Source: CAZWVM01 sp964637705 (GTDB lineage: Bacteria; UBA8481). From it: 20,523 nt of DNA. Under the pieces are notes generated by a model that searched no databases, had not been told where the DNA came from, and saw only the letters and a program-made list of their open reading frames with translations. Shown here piece by piece: positions 7,631 to 15,527 of the stretch. Numbering within the stretch: the stretch's first letter is position 1; every line of letters begins with the position of its first letter. The DNA lies in the NCBI GenBank assembly GCA_964637705.1, contig CAZWVM010000051.1:1-20523 (forward strand), read 5' to 3'. Made by a program: the position numbers and the translations under genes.

Positions 7631-7941
7631 CGCGAAGCGGTCGGGCCCGGGCGGAACGGCGCGGGCCGGGCGCGGGCCCCTCTCCGCCCCGACGCAATCA
7701 GCTTCATCTTCTCTGCGCGCGTCATTCGCTTGATGGCCGCTTCGCGTTTCAGGGCCGAGGATCGGTCCGCGCAGGTCTCGATGTAGACCCGTCTCACGGG
7801 TCGGCGCGCACGCGTGTACTTCGCCCCGCGCCCTTCGTTGTGCGCCCGGCACCTCGCCGCGGGATCCCTCGCGATGCCCGTGTAGAGTGTGCCGTCGGCG
7901 CAGCGCAGGATGTAGACGCAGTAGCGGTCCGGATTCTTCAC
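7627..7941 (-). CDS. GIY-YIG endonuclease-like protein (UPF0213/YhbQ type)
   Basis: 104 residues from a GTG start. The GIY-YIG core appears as VYIL (9-12) and LYTG (19-22), followed by the catalytic Arg30, HN at 34-35, and Glu67 in ALKREAAIK. This is the standard compact single-domain form. The family contains DNA-cleaving nucleases, but the role of the YhbQ group is poorly defined. The ribosome binding site is weak, and GACAAT lies 6 bases before the start, which suggests a leaderless message. The gene is translationally coupled to the deiminase-like lipoprotein. Confidence 0.88.
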   Translation of the reverse strand: MKNPDRYCVYILRCADGTLYTGIARDPAARCRAHNEGRGAKYTRARRPVRRVYIETCADRSSALKREAAIKRMTRAEKMKLIASGRRGARARPAPFRPGPTASR

Positions 7942-7947
7942 GAGGCG

Positions 7948-7953
7948 ATTGTC
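7948..7953 (-). promoter_or_regulatory. -10 box of the GIY-YIG / deiminase unit
   Basis: GACAAT on the minus strand ends 6 bases before the GTG start. No good -35 box is visible. The assignment rests mainly on the same spacing seen at other unit starts in the window. Confidence 0.35.
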
Positions 7954-7990
7954 TCATGAACCGCCCCGCCGGCCCATCCGTTTTCCCGCC

Positions 7991-8019
7991 TGTTCACCGG
8001 ACCGCGCCGATCCTATACT
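7991..8019 (+). promoter_or_regulatory. Promoter of the exonuclease gene
   Basis: TATACT (8014-8019) is a good -10 box. A weak -35 candidate, TGTTCA (7991-7996), lies 17 bases upstream. The ATG at 8031 is 11 bases after the -10 box, leaving a leader of only a few bases and no room for a Shine-Dalgarno sequence. Confidence 0.5.
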
Positions 8020-8030
8020 GGCCTCGAGAC

Positions 8031-9137
8031 ATGACGACCCAGGGAAAGCTCTTCGGCCCCGTGACCGGCGGACCCGTCTACCTGCTCCGGCCGCGATCAC
8101 GGAAATGGGAACGACTCGCGGCGGCCGAACTCCGCGCGCTCGTCGAATCCGGCGAGGTCCCGGACGAGTCCTGGGTCGCCTCCGGCGAACCGCTTCGCGC
8201 CCACGACTTCGTGGAGCGATTCCGCGAGCCGGACGAAGCCCCGGCCGCCCGCCTCGCGCGCCTCCTGGAGCTCGAGCGTCCCCTCGTCTTCTTCGACCTC
8301 GAATCGACGGGAACAAGCGTGGAGGAGGACCGCGTCGTGGAGTTCGCGGGCATCCGCGTCGAACCCGGCGGTTCCTCGCGCTCCCTGCGCCTGCTCGTCA
8401 ACCCCGGGATCCCGATTCCGGCCGAGTCGTCGGCGATCCACGGTATCGCGGACGAGGACGTGCGCGACGCGCCGCGCTTCGCGGACGTGGCCGCTGAGAT
8501 CGGCGCGTTCCTCGCGGGCGCGGATCTCGCCGGCTACAATGTCGTCTCCTTCGACGTCCCCTTCCTCGTCGCCGAATTCGAGCGTCATGGCGTCGCTTCG
8601 GCATGGGACTGGTTCGAAGAATGGCGCGGACGGACGATCGTCGACGTATGCCTCCTCTACAAGGAACTGCGTCCGCGCACCCTCGGCGCGGCCCACGCGG
8701 ACCTCTGCGGAGAGCTGCTCGAGGACGCCCACTCCGCGCTCGCCGACGTCGCCGGAACCCTGCGCGTCCTCGCGCGGATGCTCGAAACCGGCGAGGTGAC
8801 GGCCGCGGACGCGGCGGAGTTGGAGGCGAAGACGGAACGCCGGGCGGGGGGACGTCGAAGGTTCCTCGACATGCGCGGAAACTTCTTCCTCACGGAGGAC
8901 GGAGACATCCGCTCCCGCTTCGCCAAGATCCGTGACCTCTCCTTCCGCGCCGAGATGTCCTCCGGGAATCCCCGCAACGTGAAGGGCTACCTGAACTGGA
9001 TGCTCACGAAGGACTTCGACTCCTCGACGACCCGCGTCGCTCGAATCCTGGCGGAATCAATGCCGGTCCTCGAGCCGAAGGAAACGGCCGTCGGGTTCGA
9101 GGAGAGGTGGAAAGGCTTCGTTTCGCGGCTGGGATAG
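8031..9137 (+). CDS. DnaQ-like DEDDh 3'-5' exonuclease with GYF_2/DUF4339-like N-terminus
   Basis: 368 residues. Residues about 13-65 (GPVYLLRPRSRKWERLAAAE ... SGEVPDESWVASGE) resemble the GYF_2/DUF4339 domain. The exonuclease domain follows: FDLESTG with Asp89 and Glu91, IHGIADEDV, YNVVSFDVPFL and HSALADV, which together supply the DEDDh metal and catalytic residues. The C-terminus (GNFFLTEDGDIR ... GYLNWMLTKDF) resembles the DUF3820-type segment often found behind such exonucleases. Acts on single-stranded DNA or RNA ends, probably in repair. An upstream ATG at 7956 is rejected because it lies before the -10 box. Confidence 0.88.
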   Translation: MTTQGKLFGPVTGGPVYLLRPRSRKWERLAAAELRALVESGEVPDESWVASGEPLRAHDFVERFREPDEAPAARLARLLELERPLVFFDLESTGTSVEEDRVVEFAGIRVEPGGSSRSLRLLVNPGIPIPAESSAIHGIADEDVRDAPRFADVAAEIGAFLAGADLAGYNVVSFDVPFLVAEFERHGVASAWDWFEEWRGRTIVDVCLLYKELRPRTLGAAHADLCGELLEDAHSALADVAGTLRVLARMLETGEVTAADAAELEAKTERRAGGRRRFLDMRGNFFLTEDGDIRSRFAKIRDLSFRAEMSSGNPRNVKGYLNWMLTKDFDSSTTRVARILAESMPVLEPKETAVGFEERWKGFVSRLG

Positions 9138-9153
9138 CCGCGTTCCCTTCGTT

Positions 9154-10371
9154 CTACCCCGTTGGCTTCCCGCACTTGGCGCAGAAACGCGCGCCGGGCT
9201 TCACGGGCGTTCCGCAACCCGAGCAGAACTTGGCGCCTGCCGCGGGCTGAGCGGCTGGCCGCTGGGCGGCGGACGGCTTCGAGGCGACTGCGGGGCTCTG
9301 GGCCTGAGCCCGCGCCGGCTGTTGCGCGGCGGGTCGCTGTGCGGCGGGTTGTTGCGTGGCCGACTGCTGCGCGGCCGCGGACTTGCGATAGGCGGGCGGC
9401 GAACCCACCGGGGTCAGGATCTCCGCGAGGATCTGCCTCCCCTTTTCCAGGCTCACGCTCACCACCGCGACCTGTCCCCCGGCGTCCGGCTCGATGTCGC
9501 AGTACCAGAGCACCTGGTCGCCGCGGATGAAAAGCGCGCCCTGGGTCGCCAGTAACCCGTTCTTCGCCGCGCCGGCGATGTCCAGGGCCAGGGCGCAGGT
9601 GCGGTGATGAAGCGAATCGGCGAAGAAAAGACCTCCATCGGTCCAGGCGACGACCTCGCCCTCCTTCCTCATGAGGCCACGTTCGACCAGCTTGCCGATG
9701 TTCGCCGGCAGTGTCGCGCCTCCGACGGAACGGGCCGCCTCGGGCAGGAGATGCGCGATCGCCGGGAAGAGGAAGCGGTGGTCGCCGCTCTGCACGATGT
9801 TCTCGACTCCCGCGGCGAGATCCGCGAGGGGCAAGGCTTCGGGGTAGGGCTCGTGCTTCAGGAGAGCCGCGTAGCGCGTCACCGTGTAGACGTCGGCCAG
9901 GGCGATGAGCGCTGCGAACTCGGCGACCGGGACGCGGAAGCGAATGCCGGAATCCCAGACCGGGGCGCCGGCGTGAACGTAGGCCATGAAGGAATCCACG
10001 ACGACGTCACGCCCGGGCACGGGCTGGACGTGGTAATCCTTCTCCTCCCTGACCGGGGCGAAGAAGATCCACGGCGCATCGGCCGCGGCGCCGCCCGCGA
10101 GGGCCGTCGTGCGGATCTGGCTCTTCTGCTGGTAGCAGGCGCGGATGTCGGCGAGCAGTTGGGGCGCGGCGAGAGTCACTGTGACGTCGCGCAGGAGCTT
10201 CTGGTCGATGGGATCCAGTCCCTTCCACCAGGCCGGGAATCCCGGTTCGGTCGCAGCGACGATGAACGGCGCGCCCAGCACGTTGACGGGCAGTTTCAGT
10301 TCCTCCGCGATCGGTCCCGTGAACCTCCTCGGCACGAGCACCGGCTGCGGCAAGGCGATCGAATTCGTCAA
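9154..10371 (-). CDS. Zinc-ribbon protein with C-terminal CxxC pairs, last gene of the cyclase operon
   Basis: 405 residues from TTG 10371, chosen because AAAGGAG (10379-10385) lies 7 bases before it; an in-frame ATG at 10404 lies inside the upstream gene. Residues about 1-330 form a mixed alpha/beta region of unknown family. A Gln/Ala-rich low-complexity linker follows, then a terminal zinc ribbon (Cys383, Cys386, Cys397, Cys400). The segment LVERGLMRKEG ... GLFFADSLHHRTCALA, then a beta-rich stretch and LEKGRQILAEIL, aligns by eye with the tail of the membrane protein at 17822-18901 (LVAKGVMKDG ... LAAGSFARTVTLA, APEILGLLARL). It is probably cytoplasmic. It starts 13 bases after the possible immunity gene. 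Confidence 0.75.
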   Translation of the reverse strand: MTNSIALPQPVLVPRRFTGPIAEELKLPVNVLGAPFIVAATEPGFPAWWKGLDPIDQKLLRDVTVTLAAPQLLADIRACYQQKSQIRTTALAGGAAADAPWIFFAPVREEKDYHVQPVPGRDVVVDSFMAYVHAGAPVWDSGIRFRVPVAEFAALIALADVYTVTRYAALLKHEPYPEALPLADLAAGVENIVQSGDHRFLFPAIAHLLPEAARSVGGATLPANIGKLVERGLMRKEGEVVAWTDGGLFFADSLHHRTCALALDIAGAAKNGLLATQGALFIRGDQVLWYCDIEPDAGGQVAVVSVSLEKGRQILAEILTPVGSPPAYRKSAAAQQSATQQPAAQRPAAQQPARAQAQSPAVASKPSAAQRPAAQPAAGAKFCSGCGTPVKPGARFCAKCGKPTG

Positions 10372-10378
10372 CGTCCTT

Positions 10379-10385
10379 CTCCTTT
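10379..10385 (-). promoter_or_regulatory. Ribosome binding site that decides the TTG start at 10371
   Basis: AAAGGAG overlaps the final base of the upstream stop codon and lies 7 bases before TTG. This is the best such site in the operon and favours TTG over the upstream ATG at 10404. Confidence 0.6.
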
Positions 10386-11161
10386 CATGCGGGTTCACCG
10401 ACATCCACGAACCCGTGCGCCACGTGCTGGTCCTCGCGGGTCCCGGTCACGGAGAGATAGGGACAGCCATCAACGCCCGTCCGCAGGGTCATTGACGAAT
10501 CGCCGGGCGCGATCCAGGCGAGTTTCCCCGCCTCGATCCACCGGGCCAGCTCGAAGTCTCGGTCGCCCGGGTCCTCGAACGTCTCCGTCCTGCCGACGTC
10601 TCCGTTGGACAGGAAGGCCAGGTAGTGGTCCGCGCCCCAGAGATTCGGAATCGCGACGCCCTCGGGCCAGGCGGAGCCGAAATACGTGACCGCGTAAGCG
10701 GTATGTCGTCCGACCGGGAGAGCGCATAAGACGGCCTTCACGACCGGATGCTCGACGAGGCGCCTGAGGACGAACGGTGCGCCCGGTCCGGGCATCGCCG
10801 GAAACGGCGCCTTCTCGACCGGTTCCGCGAGCTTCATCGCCCCGGTCAGGGCGATCCAGTGGCCCGGCGGCTCCACGAGCGGCCTCTGCGAGCGGTAATA
10901 GTTCCACCACAGGCCGTCGAGCCCGAAGGGATCGAAGGGCGGGGCGTAGATCTCGCCGGAGAACGGGCACCGCGCCAGCGGCGTCTTCGGCAGGCCCTCG
11001 CGGTACGCGCGGAGCAGTTCTCCCTGGCGGTGCATCAACCGCACCTCTTCGGCCTGTTTCTCGTGCGGCAACGACCGCTCCATTTTCAACTCGTCGAGAA
11101 CGTCTGCGTTCCGGAAGAACTCTTCGAGAAGAGTCTTCCGCGTTGCGGCGTCGAGACTCAT
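10385..11161 (-). CDS. Conserved hypothetical protein, possible immunity partner of the cyclase protein
   Basis: 258 residues, no signal peptide or membrane segment. The N-terminal 60 residues are helical and charged. Residues 61-90 (PLARCPFSGEIYAPPF, then DPFGLDGLWW) look like a conserved signature that also occurs in other uncharacterised proteins. The rest is probably an alpha/beta fold ending in DGCPYLSVTGTREDQHVAHG. Its ATG overlaps the stop of the 1443-residue cyclase gene (ATGA), the coupling often seen between toxin and immunity genes. The immunity role is inferred from position only; it could instead be a chaperone or adaptor. Confidence 0.65.
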   Translation of the reverse strand: MSLDAATRKTLLEEFFRNADVLDELKMERSLPHEKQAEEVRLMHRQGELLRAYREGLPKTPLARCPFSGEIYAPPFDPFGLDGLWWNYYRSQRPLVEPPGHWIALTGAMKLAEPVEKAPFPAMPGPGAPFVLRRLVEHPVVKAVLCALPVGRHTAYAVTYFGSAWPEGVAIPNLWGADHYLAFLSNGDVGRTETFEDPGDRDFELARWIEAGKLAWIAPGDSSMTLRTGVDGCPYLSVTGTREDQHVAHGFVDVGEPA

Positions 11162-14100
11162 CGCAGGAACCCTCCTCGGATGACCGTTCCCGTCGGCTTC
11201 GCGCCGGGCCGGAAACTGACGAGCGGCGTCGCGTTGCGGCGTCCGATCTGGTGAGAGCCGATGATCCGCTGGTCGATGCCGGCGTTCTGCTGGGTGACGT
11301 TCTGGCGCCACTGGCCCTGGATCGCGCCCCGGTTGCTCGAGGCGCCCGAGATGTCGACCTGCGGACCCGTCGGGTGCGCCGGTTGGCCGCGGTAGTTCCA
11401 GTTCATGTGGGCGTTGTGTTCCACCCCGACGTTGCGGCCCACGAGGTCGTTCATGACCGCGTTGGTCTTCTCGGCCGAGGCCAGCCGGCCCGTCACGGCG
11501 TCGCGCACGCTCATCGGGTCGTTGTCGCCGGTGTAGGCACGGCCCGTCCGGCTGTTGTGAATGACGCCGTTGCGGATCTCGAACTTGCCGTTCCGCGAAA
11601 TGGACCCGTGATTTCCGACGAACTCGGACCATCTCTGCTGGTAGCGGTCGACGACGCGCGTGAGCCCGTCGATCTCCTGCCGCGTCAGCGTCGGATCCCT
11701 GGCCACGTAGCGGTCCAGGAGATGGTTGACGTCATCCGGCAGCTTCGGCTTGAAATGACCGACCAGCCGCTCGGAGTTGGGATCGGCGCCCAGGCGGATG
11801 TCGTCGGCGTTGATCGTCTTGTTGTGGATGTCCGGCCCCTTGGGATGGCACCCCTCGTTGATGCGCTGGACCACCTTCGGGTCGCCCGGCCTCATGTCGA
11901 TGATGACGCCGTGCTCGTCGGCCACCTGCTGGATGCCGGAGCGCGTCTGCGGGGGTATGCCGTCGAGTTCCCGGCCGATGTTCACGCTCGGGTCGTTGAT
12001 GAAGTCGGCGTTCCGGCAGTTCGCATCGGCGTTCGTGACGTCCGGCCGCGCGACGCGGCCCGGACCCGGGGGTTTCTCCCACGGGGCGCGCCCGAGGTCG
12101 ACGTTGACCTCGTCGATGACGTCCTTGACGCCGTTGACGATCGGACGACCGTAGGCGTCGTAGGCGCCCTTGACGAACTGGCCCGCTCGCGTCGCCGTGT
12201 TCACCACCGTCTGCGCCGTCGAGTTGCCGCTCCGCGCGGAGTTCACGACGCCCTCGACCAGCTCGTCGCCCAGTTCGCCTCCCACCTTGGCGATGGCCGG
12301 CGCCGCCTTGATGCCGCGGCTGATCAGCTCGCCGCCCGCGAGGTTCACCGCGGCCGTGCCGGCGGCCATCAGGCCTCCGACGAGCGCGGAATCGCCGCCC
12401 GCGTCGACATACTCCTTCGCCACGTTCAGGGATTCCGCCGGTATGAAGACCGTCTCCGCGTAGCCGAGGGTCAGGATGTCCGCCCCGATGCGGCCGGCGA
12501 GGGAGAGTTTGGAGAACTTGCCGTCCGGACCGCGCACGGTCGAGAGTTGTTTCACCGTCTCGATCCCGCCGTTGACGACGTTGTCCATGAATCCGTCCGG
12601 AGTGGGCATCTGGCTCTCGGGCATCGAACGTCCCGAGATCGTGTTCGTGTAGAGTTTCGTGATCGCGTCGAACTTGTTCATGTCGATCGGACCGCGGCCC
12701 GTGGCCTGGTTCGCGATGTCGCGCAGGTTCGCCATCATGTCGCCGGGTCCGCCGTCGCGGCCGAGGAACTCGTCGAGGCCGTATTTCCCGTCGAAGACGT
12801 TGCGCTCCATGTGGTTGACGCGGTCGATGATGTGCTGCCGGGCTTCGCCGTCGGCCTTGATCTTGGCCAAGGCCTGGCTCATGGAGTCCTGGCCCGTCTT
12901 CTCGAGATACTCGTTCCTCTGCCGCCAGTCGTTCGTGCGCCCCAGGTTATCCTCGTAAGTCTGCTTCCAGCCGTTGATGTCGGTGCCATCGACCTGGCCG
13001 CCGGTGAGGATGTTGATGTAGTTGCCGTCGGGCTGTTTCTCGAGAACGTGGGTGCGGCCGTCCGACGAGGTCCACTCGATCGTCTGATCGCCGGGCGGTT
13101 GGGGGCCCGAGGGCCCGGACGGGCCCGTTGCGCCGGAGCCGGTCGAACCCGTTCCCGTCGATCCCGTGCCTCCTGAGGGAGGCGGCGGCGGTGTACCTCC
13201 GCCCGCCACGACCGCCGCGCCGCCGACCGGCGCCATCGTGCCGCCCGTCACCACGTTCTGGACCGCGTAGTCCGCGTCCATCTTGAAGCAGGAAGGATCG
13301 GGCGAGCCCGAGGGGTGGGTGATCTGGCGGATCGGGTGATACTCGGCCCACATATCGCCGTAGTAGATGCCGCCGCCGACGGCGATGCCGCCCGTCGCGC
13401 CGACCACCGCTCCGACGTAGCCCGGGATCAGATCGGACCAGTTCACGCCCCCGTCGTATCCGCCCGGCTCGGGATAGAATTCCGGGGGAAGGGGCGGCGC
13501 GATCTGCTGTTGCGGCGGAAGACGATAGGGCTCGTGTCCCCAACCCGGTTTCGGACCCCGCGGCCGTCGGCGGCGACTGCCGATCGCGTCGGCGATCCCC
13601 TGCTGTCCCAGGGCCGCCGCCTGGCCCAGGCCCGCGATGCTCGCGATCTGCCCTGAGCGCACGCCCGCCTCCAACGCCACCTGAGCCGGACCCGTCACGA
13701 AGCCCGAGCCCGGTCCCGTGTAGGTCGGCGAGATACCGGCGACCTGGCCCAGCACGCCGCCAAGACCGCTCGAGGGCATGGTGCCGCCGAGACCGGTGCC
13801 CGGCATCGTCGCGCCGAAGCCGGATGGAGTGAACGAACCGCCCGCGACGCCGGCGGCGCCCATCGATGCCCCGGGCGCGTATCCGATTCCCTCGTGAGAA
13901 CCGAAACCCGTCGTCCCAAGCGCATTCCCCATGCCCGCATTCGGCATGGTGCCGACGCCGCTTCTCACGCCCTCGGCCGACATCGGGCCCACTTCTCCGG
14001 CCAGATCCGCGCCCGAGTTCAAGGGCATGTCGCCCACGTTCCTCGGGCCGCGCGGGCCGCCGGCCAGATCCGCGCCCGAGTTCAAGGGCATGTCGCCCAC

Positions 14101-15489
14101 GTTCCGGGGGCCTCGACCGCTCCGAACGCCAATATTATCGACGCCCATTATGTCGGGTAACGACGTCCTCGAAGTCTGCCCCGCCATGCCGGAAGACGAG
14201 TCCCAATCGACCGCGCCTTCCCCGGCGATGACCCGACCGTCACGAATCACCTGCCCCTGGCTGTCCGGTCCCATGTTGACGAGGATGTCGCCGTCGCGCG
14301 CGCCGGGCGGGGGACCGATATCGAGTGGTTCGTCGATGGGAGTCCGCCCTGGGCCGATATCGAGCGGTTCACCCATGTCCGGCCCCTGGTTGATGAGAAT
14401 CTCGCCGTCCCCCGGCATCCCGACCCGCGAGCCCACGCCCTCGCCCGAGATCACCACGCCGTCGCGGATGACCTGCCCCGGGCTGTCGGGCCCCATGTTC
14501 ACGAGAATGTCGCCGGGCCGCGTGCCCGGCGCATCGTAGAACGATGGATCGGTCGGTGCGCCGCCCATATCCGGTCCCTGGTTGATGAGGATCTCGCCCT
14601 GCTGGGGCGCCGCGTCGATTCCTCCGCCCATGTCGGGCCCCTGGTCGATCAGGATCTGTTGCTGGGCCGTGACCGAGCCGGCCGCCGGCGGCGTCAGTCC
14701 CGGGATCTCGACCCGCGTGCCGAGCCCCTCGCCCTGGATCACGACGCCGTCGCGGATGATCTGACCCGGGCTGTCGGGCCCCATGTTCACCATGATGTCG
14801 CCGGGCTTCATCCCCGGTGGCGGATCGATCGGCATGGATTCGCGCGGGCCGGTCTCGAGATCGCCGGGCTGCCATTCGCGCGGCAGAGGCGGTTCGCCCG
14901 GCTCCTGCGGCACGCGCTCTAATTGACCGGGCTGCCACTCGCGCGGAAGCGGCGGCTCACCCGGCTGCCGCGGCGCGCGCTCGCGCGGCCCGTCCGCATA
15001 CACGGCGGCGGGAGCCCGGCGCTTCGGCAGGATCGAGCCGATGAGGCCCTTCATGAGCCGCGAGAAGAGCCGCCCCATGAGGCCGGGCAGAAGGGCGTAG
15101 CTCATGAGCCCCACGAGGTTCAGGCGGACGTAGGCGCCCCAGGTGAGAAGGGGATGCGGAGCGCCGACCGCGGCGTAGAGGTCGAACGGCATGAAGCCGA
15201 AGGAACTCTGGAAGGCCTCGGAGAAGACGTTTGTCAAGGCGTCTCCGACGGTGAAGAAGAGAACGCCGACCATCGCGACGACCGGCGAGAGGCACGACGC
15301 GATCGGCATGATCTCGAAGACGTACGGGTGCTCGCCGAGGTGCGCATACCGGACGATCATCATGCCGGTGACGAAGGCCCACGCCCAGAAGGAGAGGAGC
15401 CCGACCCAGGTCAGCTTGGGATTGGTCTTCAGGCCCTTCTTGACGAAGTTGAATCCCAGGACATCGCCGAAGAAATTAAGGCATCCCAT
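11158..15489 (-). CDS. Giant membrane-anchored protein with C-terminal CyaA/edema-factor-like class II adenylyl cyclase domain
   Basis: 1443 residues. Residues 25-165 hold about four membrane helices. Residues about 165-430 are Pro/Gly-rich with three copies of a GDILVNMGPDSPGQVIRDG block (from about 230, 326 and 400) and shorter GEILINQGPDMG copies. About 440-620 has a 21-residue duplication and Gly-rich sequence. A possible hydrophobic segment lies near 690-715, and 740-800 is Gly/Ser/Pro-rich. Residues 800-1130 are mostly helical. Residues 1176-1365 match CyaA, edema factor and ExoY: DGIPPQ...GIQQVADE (1176-1192), Arg1200, Lys1217 and Lys1224 seven apart as in CyaA Lys58/Lys65, Asp1322 and Asp1324 as in Asp188/Asp190, and His1358 with Asn1363 near the His298/Asn304 positions. 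The stretch between the Asp pair and His is about 70 residues shorter than in CyaA. GAGGGG precedes the ATG by 6 bases. It lies 38 bases after the propeller gene. Confidence 0.85.
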   Translation of the reverse strand: MGCLNFFGDVLGFNFVKKGLKTNPKLTWVGLLSFWAWAFVTGMMIVRYAHLGEHPYVFEIMPIASCLSPVVAMVGVLFFTVGDALTNVFSEAFQSSFGFMPFDLYAAVGAPHPLLTWGAYVRLNLVGLMSYALLPGLMGRLFSRLMKGLIGSILPKRRAPAAVYADGPRERAPRQPGEPPLPREWQPGQLERVPQEPGEPPLPREWQPGDLETGPRESMPIDPPPGMKPGDIMVNMGPDSPGQIIRDGVVIQGEGLGTRVEIPGLTPPAAGSVTAQQQILIDQGPDMGGGIDAAPQQGEILINQGPDMGGAPTDPSFYDAPGTRPGDILVNMGPDSPGQVIRDGVVISGEGVGSRVGMPGDGEILINQGPDMGEPLDIGPGRTPIDEPLDIGPPPGARDGDILVNMGPDSQGQVIRDGRVIAGEGAVDWDSSSGMAGQTSRTSLPDIMGVDNIGVRSGRGPRNVGDMPLNSGADLAGGPRGPRNVGDMPLNSGADLAGEVGPMSAEGVRSGVGTMPNAGMGNALGTTGFGSHEGIGYAPGASMGAAGVAGGSFTPSGFGATMPGTGLGGTMPSSGLGGVLGQVAGISPTYTGPGSGFVTGPAQVALEAGVRSGQIASIAGLGQAAALGQQGIADAIGSRRRRPRGPKPGWGHEPYRLPPQQQIAPPLPPEFYPEPGGYDGGVNWSDLIPGYVGAVVGATGGIAVGGGIYYGDMWAEYHPIRQITHPSGSPDPSCFKMDADYAVQNVVTGGTMAPVGGAAVVAGGGTPPPPPSGGTGSTGTGSTGSGATGPSGPSGPQPPGDQTIEWTSSDGRTHVLEKQPDGNYINILTGGQVDGTDINGWKQTYEDNLGRTNDWRQRNEYLEKTGQDSMSQALAKIKADGEARQHIIDRVNHMERNVFDGKYGLDEFLGRDGGPGDMMANLRDIANQATGRGPIDMNKFDAITKLYTNTISGRSMPESQMPTPDGFMDNVVNGGIETVKQLSTVRGPDGKFSKLSLAGRIGADILTLGYAETVFIPAESLNVAKEYVDAGGDSALVGGLMAAGTAAVNLAGGELISRGIKAAPAIAKVGGELGDELVEGVVNSARSGNSTAQTVVNTATRAGQFVKGAYDAYGRPIVNGVKDVIDEVNVDLGRAPWEKPPGPGRVARPDVTNADANCRNADFINDPSVNIGRELDGIPPQTRSGIQQVADEHGVIIDMRPGDPKVVQRINEGCHPKGPDIHNKTINADDIRLGADPNSERLVGHFKPKLPDDVNHLLDRYVARDPTLTRQEIDGLTRVVDRYQQRWSEFVGNHGSISRNGKFEIRNGVIHNSRTGRAYTGDNDPMSVRDAVTGRLASAEKTNAVMNDLVGRNVGVEHNAHMNWNYRGQPAHPTGPQVDISGASSNRGAIQGQWRQNVTQQNAGIDQRIIGSHQIGRRNATPLVSFRPGAKPTGTVIRGGFLR
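13997..14105. repeat. Perfect 46-base direct repeat inside the cyclase gene, period 63
   Basis: Bases 13997-14042 and 14060-14105 are identical. They encode two copies of PRNVGDMPLNSGADLAG, in frame with a 21-residue period. The perfect identity at DNA level points to a recent duplication or to gene conversion. Confidence 0.85.
14210..14815. repeat. Coding repeats GDILVNMGPDSPGQ / GEILINQGPDMG in the cyclase gene
   Basis: Three long units begin near residues 230, 326 and 400, each running GDI-(L/M)-VNMGPDS-(P/Q)-GQ-(V/I)-IRDG followed by VI.GEG. Between them lie shorter ILIDQGPDMG or EILINQGPDMG copies and two EPLDIGP copies. The units differ at several positions, so they are older than the 46-base repeat. 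They would form a glycine-rich extended or beta-type stalk just outside the membrane segments. Confidence 0.75.
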
Positions 15490-15527
15490 GCATGGCCCCT
15501 CTGTCCGCCATTCTCACCAATCGCCCC

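Noticed and set aside
7631..7957. N-terminal extension of the deiminase-like frame
   Set aside because: It overlaps the GIY-YIG gene completely, and the lipoprotein signal starts at the ATG at 7630.
10777..13176. A 799-residue plus-strand open frame opposite the cyclase gene
   Set aside because: It is antisense to a gene with recognisable catalytic motifs, is Arg/Val/Asp-rich without domain patterns, and arises from high GC codon bias.
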